Part shown: in pieces, positions 57,393 through 64,000 of the stretch | Layout of the letters: the number at the start of each line of letters is the position of its first letter | Numbering within the stretch: position 1 is the first letter of the stretch | NCBI GenBank assembly: GCA_037903475.1 | Contig: JBAJFG010000086.1 | Coordinates: 620,001-684,000 of the forward strand | Direction of reading: 5' to 3' | Source: Ancylostoma caninum | Lineage: Eukaryota > Nematoda > Chromadorea > Rhabditida > Ancylostomatidae | Length of the DNA stretch: 64,000 nucleotides | Notes under the pieces: model-generated | Databases searched by the model: none | Told to the model about the DNA's origin: nothing | What the model saw: only the letters and a program-made list of their open reading frames with translations | Program-made: the position numbers and the translations under genes

Positions 57393-60300
57393 TCACTTCG
57401 ATTCCATGACAAACGTCATGAAATCTTTAATGAAGGGCATTTCACAGATGTTGCGTTCAGGTGGATCAACTGCTTTAATGTTTTTCAGAATTACAAGCTG
57501 CTCCACACAGATTTTGGCACTTTTGTTGAGAGCCATGTACACTACTGTAGCGAGGTGAGGTGACTATTTCGATAAGAATTGCTTACTCTGAAGTTTTTTT
57601 CCAAGTTACGTGTAAGCTTTTAGGGCGGAAACAACTTACATGTAACATTTCTTTTCCATTCCATCTTACATGCTATCTTTTTCGAGCCAAAACAACTTAC
57701 ATGCGATGTTTTCGAGTCGAAATAACTTACATGTGATCTTATTCGAGCCATTATAATGGGGTCTATGTTATATCTTCTGGAAAGTGGACGTGATGTCATT
57801 ATCTCTTCAATTTCAACTGCTATGTCATACATGTTGTTAATCCTTTATCTTGCCTAATGTTTCAGCAATAAGCCGTCTTCATTGGCCTGGAAGTCGTCCA
57901 AATTTATATAAATTTACAACCTATCCCATCAAACACTTCCTTTTCCAATGCATTCAACTCGTGTTAACGAGGTCACTGCGAGGTCTTCAGTAGAGAATGA
58001 CTTACCAGCTGCTGCACGAATCGAGCGGAGATGGGTATCCTCCTCAATGTGAGCAGTAGCAGAAGACTGCAATTATTAAGCTGACGCGGGTCATAAGGCC
58101 TTACTGGTGGTGCAATCTGGACATAAATGATATTATAGCTCACGTAAAGATAGGAAAGGCGTATAGTCACTGGTGGTCGCCAAGTGGTCATTTCTGCCAT
58201 CATTTTTTGTGGTCCCTTCACATTTCCAGCTTCGAGGGCATTTCTGGCAGATGTTTGGGATTCGTTTGCCAGAACAGTACATTTCCATGATGAAGTTAGC
58301 TCCACCTTGATTTTCCTTGATTTTCCTTAACACGTTTCCCAAGAGGTGTTATCAGACTTCGTCGTTTATTAAGAGACTGTGTGCTTGAACGTTCTGCTGA
58401 GATGATCACGCTCATTTGTTCTCTTTTGAATGCTGCTTTAATTTCAACAGATTTTTCGAACTCCTTAGAAAATTACCTGCTCGAGTTTCTACTTTTTAAA
58501 ATACTCAATGAATATGTATTACTGCTGGATTGAGTGCAAGTGTGGGAATGGCGACAGAGGAAGTGTGTGGAAAGTGCTTGAGAATGTTGGGCGTGTTCGC
58601 TGCCATCATAATACGTCTTGATGATCCTCTTTCGCAGAATTTTCAAAATGAGGGCAAAGAAGTGCACACGTGCTGTCCGCGCACGTGTGTAGATGCACTC
58701 CATTCCTTATTTTTTATTTGGCTTGAAGATGCTGGTCAAATCCTTACGCTCGTCTTCTTTTCCGCAGTTGATATAGATGGTCCTTCTTCATGAGATTAAC
58801 GATGGAACTATTTGGCGTATCATTTTCTTTGCATTATTGAATGAGTATAATAAGTGAGTGAGTAAAATATAGCCATAACAGGTTTAGACGAAAAACAAGT
58901 GATTGAACGTTTTCGTCCGCAGAACGAGCCACCTTCTTTGACCATAGTCCAGGGAAATCTAGCTGTTCATGTGATACAAATTCCCATCATTGCCTGATGT
59001 GGTTTCACCTATTCTCTGTCTTGTGAAATAACATCCCATGTCTGCCATTTCGCCTATTTTGCCACTATATGTGCGTCATATATCCATTACTGTATTTGCT
59101 TAAGAATGTCTCCTCTTGTATCCATGCACGTCGTAAGTACTTAAACAAATTAGATAAATGCATGTGTGGACAAGCAAGAATTGAATAAATAAGTACAAAA
59201 GCTAGGTTAGTAAGTAGAAGGTTAATGAGTAAGTAGACGAACAATGTGTGCATCAACTAGTTGTTGCTACCCCTTTCATATGTTTTCGGTATATTGCAGA
59301 CAATTATTGTTCGTGATATTGAATCTTATTCGGAACCACTGCTGGAGCAGCGATAAAAACTAGAGATAAAGGTAAAAACGAGAGTAGAAGAGTAGGTGTC
59401 AGCAAATTCATTCTACATTAGCGAATTTCCTCTAACTTTCGGCCGAATACTTGAGGATACTGTCATCGTGTAGCGATCAGTGTTTCCACTGATCCGTGTC
59501 GTAAAAATTTCCTACCACGTCAGAGTTAGGATCCAGCTTCTTATGCTCTTCTTCTTAGCCGTTGATCTAGTTCGCAAGTTAAGGACAGGGGCGTAAGGGA
59601 AATCAGTCTCGTCTGCCTGGGATCACTTCGAGCAAAGCCATAGATCCGTCGCTTTGAAACTTATGATAACAAGATGAGAGCCTTCTACGTCTTCGCCTTC
59701 AATAAGTTGTGCAATGGTCGTTAATGATAAGGCCACAACATCACGCACGGTTGCAGTATGTCTAAGTTGCACATCTTATACCTTTTGTTATGTGGTTACC
59801 CTTAATTTGCTCATTTTACCTACCCAGTGTCACATATCAGGAGCGCGCACACGTTTGTCGGCTACATTCATACCTATCCCTTTTCCTCCTCCACCTCTTT
59901 CGTTCGGCCATATGTGCCAAGATGTTTTCTTTTTTCACCTTCTCGGGAAACTCGTCCACTCTAAATGAGCTGCGAGCTTAAAATCTTCCCCGAGGTCTTC
60001 ATAAATTTAACCATTGGATTACTCGAGGAAAAAAGACTGTATTTCTGCAGCTATGTAGGAACAATCTAGCAAGCCAATTTACCCGTATGCAACCGATAGT
60101 AAGCGTAATCCTCCCTAGCCGTCATTTCGTTGCGGATTGTCAGCTGAGCAAGGAGTCGCAAACATGTGCCTGTACTCTCGGATTATTATGTTTTAGTTGA
60201 ACAAAAAACGATAGGCGAACCTTAACAGACGGCGTTGACATATGCACATCAGGCTTCCTAACAGCTCCCTATTCATTAAGGGTTAGTACGGTAAGTGTAA

Positions 60301-60863
60301 AAAATTCGCCGAACTTTCAGTTGTTAGTCTTTCAAATATATGAGCCAGTGTCGTCAGCAACATTCATTAATAGCCTGAAATTTCTATATAAATAACACCG
60401 TCGCGGTAGGTCTTCATAGTTGTGGTTTGACACAGAATGTTCGAGTCACAATGGATACTGCGATTGATTCAACGGGAGCATTCTTCTGCTCTAGCTGGCT
60501 ATCGATGCAGTACTAATAAGTAGCATGGATTCTTCCACAAAGCTTATTCCTACCACTGCTAGCAAACATTTCTCTAAATCACTGTCACGTCAACAATTAG
60601 CGTACATGGTGTGTTTCACGTTTATGCCGCGTGCTTCCACTAATATTCTCTAACTACATTGCGGCCTTTCAAGTGAAAGCATTGTGTCCATGCAAAACTG
60701 CTGTTCTCTACGGTAATCATGTCCTATGAATTGAATTAGTTTGCGCATGGCTCGACGCCAAATCGAACCTGAGTACGGTCCTTGCAGCTTTTCTGGTTTT
60801 GTATAAGTGTCTTTGTACCTTCTTTGAATCATGCGTAGCCTCAATCTCTCATTTTTATTTGAT
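57393..60863 (-). CDS. ten-exon gene of unknown function, 5' end not found
   Basis: Exons in transcript order: 60863-60658, 60169-60083, 59976-59874, 58958-58933, 58785-58748, 58463-58306, 58243-58144, 58066-58006, 57819-57731, 57563-57393. Phases agree at all nine joins and give 345 residues after the first split codon, with TGA at 57395. Acceptors include TTTTAAG and TTTTCTAAG. Features seen: basic RMIQRRYKDTYTKPEKLQ near the start, LLAQLTIRNEMTAREDYAYY, a strongly basic AERKRWRRKRDRR, a Lys/Glu/Ser-rich middle (KRRSLITPLGKRVKE) and a C-terminal VEIEEIMTSRPLSRRYNIDP. There is no signal peptide or membrane helix; the basic block could be a nuclear signal. I recognise no domain. The fourth exon is only 26 nt and uses GTGGCT as donor, so that part is least certain. 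The start exon lies above 60.9 kb or in repeats. Confidence 0.55.
57634..57733 (-). repeat. four tandem 30-bp units, each carrying a 5' splice-site motif
   Basis: On the minus strand CAT|GTAAG or its variants occur at 57733, 57703, 57672 and 57642, spaced 30, 31 and 30 bp, each preceded by CTCGAAA-type sequence in the first three units. The first is the donor of the exon at 57819-57731. The frame remains open through all four units, so the second donor would add exactly ten residues while the third and fourth shift the frame. Confidence 0.65.
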
Positions 60864-61644
60864 CTTCATGTTTGGAAAAAGAGAACAGCAGTAGTTTGAG
60901 AATGAGGTCCATCGAATTCTTTCATTGAGGAAGCCCGAGTCTCTTGTCGCTGACAATGAAGGTGGTCTCCTAGGTGTTTGGCAAGCAAATTGTTCCGTGT
61001 AGATCAGAACTTTTCACTGAGGCTTGTCTTTTTCTGTAGTACCCAGATTAAAGCGGTAGTATCTTTCATTTTATTTATTTAATCATATTTATTTATTTAT
61101 TACACCCTCACGGGTGCGCCATCTAATATCGTATAACTATGCAGACAAGAAAAACTAACAAAAGACCGTAATTTCGAGTCAGAACTTCAAAACTCAAACT
61201 ATTTAACTAGCATCATAACACTGACCCAAGTGTACCGTACCCTTAGTTTCGAACTCAATTCCAAGGTGGTAATGAGGAGTAGTCAGTGAAAAGTCTGTTT
61301 TCTCCGATGAAAATCAAGTCAATGTTTTTGTTGAGATCGTGACTGTGCGAAGGGACGCCAAATCATATCTGCAGCAGTTGCTGTATTCTGGCACACCTAG
61401 GCCCACGACCATGCCATGACACCGTATGAACGTTTTCACAAAATTGTACACCAAGCGTAGTTCTACTCTGATACGCTAATTTTCCAATAGCTCTGCTTTT
61501 TGACTCGATTCAGTAGTAGTTAAAAAAAATTGTATTTTGGAAGATAACAGTGTGCACACTTCTTCGATTTCTCCAATGTTTTTCTAAATATTAACATTAA
61601 TGGAGTTGTTTTTGCCTGAAGTTCGTCAGGTCTAAAGCTGCATT
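60864..61644. other. unassigned, with a faint mariner relic near 61300-61440
   Basis: The minus strand near 61375-61315 reads SHSHDLNKNIDLIF, close to the mariner/Tc1 'SPDLNPIDFIF' block, in otherwise unreadable sequence. A TTTATTTATTTA tract lies at 61071-61110. The upstream exon or exons of the minus-strand gene might lie at 60870-61060, where several short frames are open, but none could be joined with confidence. Confidence 0.3.
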
Positions 61645-61761
61645 TGTAGAGCGTTGGAGTCCGATCCGGTCGGATAACAAAAGATACTTACTCATCGTCG
61701 TTATCCGATGATTGAAACGAATCTTTCGTTATCCGATCGGATCGAACTCCGATGATGTATA
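61645..61761. mobile_element. short MITE with TCGGAGTCCGATCC-type ends, copy 2
   Basis: GCGTTGGAGTCCGATCCGGT at the left and ATCGAACTCCGATGATGTAT at the right match the element at 36096-36198. The centre is longer than in copy 1. Confidence 0.65.
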
Positions 61762-64000
61762 GCTACACCTTAAGGGTGGGAACGAAACGGACAATTTGTA
61801 TTTTTCCTGATTCCTTCTTACCTACTCTCTTTCTACATAAACTAGTTTTTTTTATTTGTGCTCCGTGCTTGTTAGGATACGCAGAGATATTTTTTTCGCG
61901 TATTCGCTTAGTACAGCGCTATATTTTTTCTTACAAAAAGGAAGGCAGTTCTTGCTAGGCTGTGGACTAAAGTGATGAATGTATTGTTAATCAAAGTGCT
62001 CGCACTCATTACGGAAAACCGTATTTTACTCCGGAGAAGAAAAAGCTGCTAGAAAATTAGGTTCACTTTTTTTACGCAAAAGGATAAAAAAGGAATCCTT
62101 GTTCCTGTTCGCGAAGGAAAAAAGAAAGGAACACGGGAAAATCTTGAAGCGGACGATGGAAAGAATACACTCAGGTTCTTTCCATGTTCCTTGCGGTATT
62201 TTTGCAATTTACTCACAGCGTACTACGGTAAGCTGCACTCTAAGGACATTCTCATACTCGACACTCTTCGTCGTCTTCTATTCCGGTCAATTTCTACAAT
62301 GCGATTGCCTTGGAGAGATTATTTCAACAGATTTATGAGATACATAGACCTAACGGAAATACTCGATATTAGTCTAGATATTAGAAATACCCGACCAATT
62401 AGCCTCCCCATTCTGATCAAAAAACTGTTTTCTCGAATTTTACAGAGCATCGTCTCGATTCGCTGCAAAAAAAAACATTTATCGAGACACTAACACTAGA
62501 TTCAACTCTGTCGGTGTTTGGTCATGCTTATTTGATCAATAATTGATCTTGTCTCAATTATAAACAAGGAAGTTCGACATATGTATTATATTACCGCGTA
62601 TTATTCTCTTGGTCTTGGTTTTATTAAGTGGTTTCTGAATCATACATGGTTGGTGCTGACAGTAAATTGCACTGCTTCTAATCTACAATTGAATCAGTAT
62701 CATAGTGAAGCGGACATTGTCCGCACCAGAATATTGGATGTGCTACTCGTATTACTCATTCGCAGCCTGCTAACAATGTTGGAGTGCAAATGGCTATTCA
62801 CATTTTTTTTTGATACAGTAGTGGGTAGCTGTCTAGACATGTTCTTTTCACTGTATGCTGCCATTACTGTATTATTCCTGCGGTTCTTGCAATATATCTT
62901 TTATTTTACATATCAATAGTGTTAGCATAGTACGTACTACATATTCCTCTTTTACAGTATTAATAATGATAATATTGCTGCAAAATTGCCCATAAATTAG
63001 AGATTCTAGCATCTGTACTCAGTCTTTTCCCATCTACATATTACCACTAAGTGCTGTAGTACGGCATCATAGTGGTCCATTGCAAAATAAAATTTTGGCC
63101 GAGCAAGGATTTCTAAAATTACCACTACGATGCCGTACTCTGTTGTTCTGTCAAATCGTTGCCTACTGTAGAACACGCGTTTCTTTAATTTTGATTCGTT
63201 TATTTTTACATTTTTTTGAATCTGAAGCCAGCTGTATTCGTCCTTGTTATCGACTACACAGAATGCTCACGAGTACAAGATAAATAAGATGTTTTTATGT
63301 TAATCAGCGATGAGGCTGCCTTATTATTACAAACTTGAGATGGCGTCAATGGTGACATTAAGTTACGTAGATTACGGTACGCAACTTCACTGAACATTCG
63401 ATAATATTTCGTTGAATACTTTACATACAACAAGAATATGCAAAAGAATCAGAAGCTTCACTCCGCCCTAGGCCATGGGAGAAGCCCTCCTCTTTCTGGG
63501 CTGGTAGAATAACAGATAACTTTGGAGAGACTCTACCACTTTGACCGATATTCAGCCACCTGAGCCTTGAAGAAGCTACAACTGATGCCTAGGTGTGGGA
63601 CTTTTTTCGCGACTGCTTTGGAGCAAACCTTTTCTGATAGCAGTGAAAAATAGCTTTTACCATACAGCGCGAATCATAAATTTAGGCCCACAATCAAATT
63701 GGTGATAGCTCAGTTTTAGGCAGCATACTTTCAGCAGAAACTTTAGCCACCAATCAACTTTCTCAATTTTCACTTTTCTTCAACCCATCCCTCACACCCT
63801 CTGCTATTTCCTTCTCGTTTCTCATCATATCACCCCTTATCCATCGTACCATCCTCGTTTTTCTTGGAGTTCTGAGATGTCGACGATTACGCACGGCATG
63901 ATAGACCTTCCGTTACGGCTGCACTTCCTTGTCTCCACAATCTACCCCTTCTTCTGAAAGGTCCTTGCACTAATTAGGCTGATTGTGTGTGTTGAAGTGC
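61762..64000. other. no confident gene
   Basis: AT-rich DNA with T-rich, hydrophobic frames on the plus strand (62099-62919) that look like translated poly-T rather than protein. No splice-flanked exon or transposon end was identified in the last 2.2 kb. Confidence 0.35.

Noticed and set aside
57620..57832. A 70-codon minus-strand frame taken as a single exon
   Set aside because: It is the ninth exon read through its donor into the tandem repeat; the phase-matched join to 57563 is preferred.
1..64000. CRISPR arrays, bacterial operons, ribosome-binding sites, rRNA
   Set aside because: None is present; regularly spaced repeats here are Helitron minisatellite units or splice-site repeats, and the genes have introns.

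Overview
The window reads as nuclear DNA of a strongylid-type nematode (hookworm or a close relative). It is AT-rich and has short exons, T-rich 3' splice sites ending in TTTCAG or TTTTAAG, an acceptor directly in front of a start codon as expected for spliced-leader trans-splicing, a GH27 gene very close to Caenorhabditis gana-1, and many mariner, Helitron, hAT and foldback elements. There is no bacterial operon structure, CRISPR array, rRNA or intact tRNA. The species assignment is inference.

Genes. The best-supported gene is a complete 11-exon alpha-galactosidase/alpha-N-acetylgalactosaminidase (3348-10361, +, 427 residues). Its signal-peptide exon lies 3.1 kb upstream, across an intron that holds nested transposons. 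A small two-exon gene of 82 residues (2692-3034, -) sits head to head with it across a 313-bp gap. A six-exon seven-helix receptor gene (28607-38272, +) is spread over 9.7 kb because two introns of 4-4.6 kb are packed with mobile elements. A ten-exon minus-strand gene of unknown function (57393-60863), open at its 5' end, was rebuilt from phase-consistent exons. Less certain are a three-exon plus-strand gene at 48561-49725, a possible secreted peptide at 51885, and several isolated exon-like open frames.

Mobile elements. Three Helitron copies (29.8, 35.3 and 42.8 kb) carry an internal repeat of about 110 bp, and two of them have intact ends. Two copies of a TA-flanked element about 1.2 kb long (4834-6039 and 41428-42664, opposite orientation) have long terminal inverted repeats, tRNA-like modules and two TTAGGC telomere-type units. 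There are five mariner remnants or solo ends, one hAT MITE with an 8-bp target duplication, a pair of foldback MITEs, a GATGCATC/GGGTAA MITE family, a pair of short TCCGATCC-type MITEs, a decayed non-LTR reverse transcriptase tail, and a 210-bp-arm palindrome inserted in a mariner pseudogene.

Layout: 0-3 kb sparse, with a MITE and the small gene; 3.3-10.4 kb GH27 gene; 10.4-28.6 kb repeat-rich with two mariner remnants; 28.6-38.3 kb receptor; 38.3-48.5 kb repeats, non-LTR relic, inverted-repeat element and Helitron; 48.5-53 kb short candidate genes and a foldback MITE; 53-57.2 kb mariner/palindrome and a GC-rich MITE; 57.4-60.9 kb unknown gene; 61-64 kb mostly unassigned. The genes show no evident shared pathway; they are ordinary nematode genes embedded in repeats.
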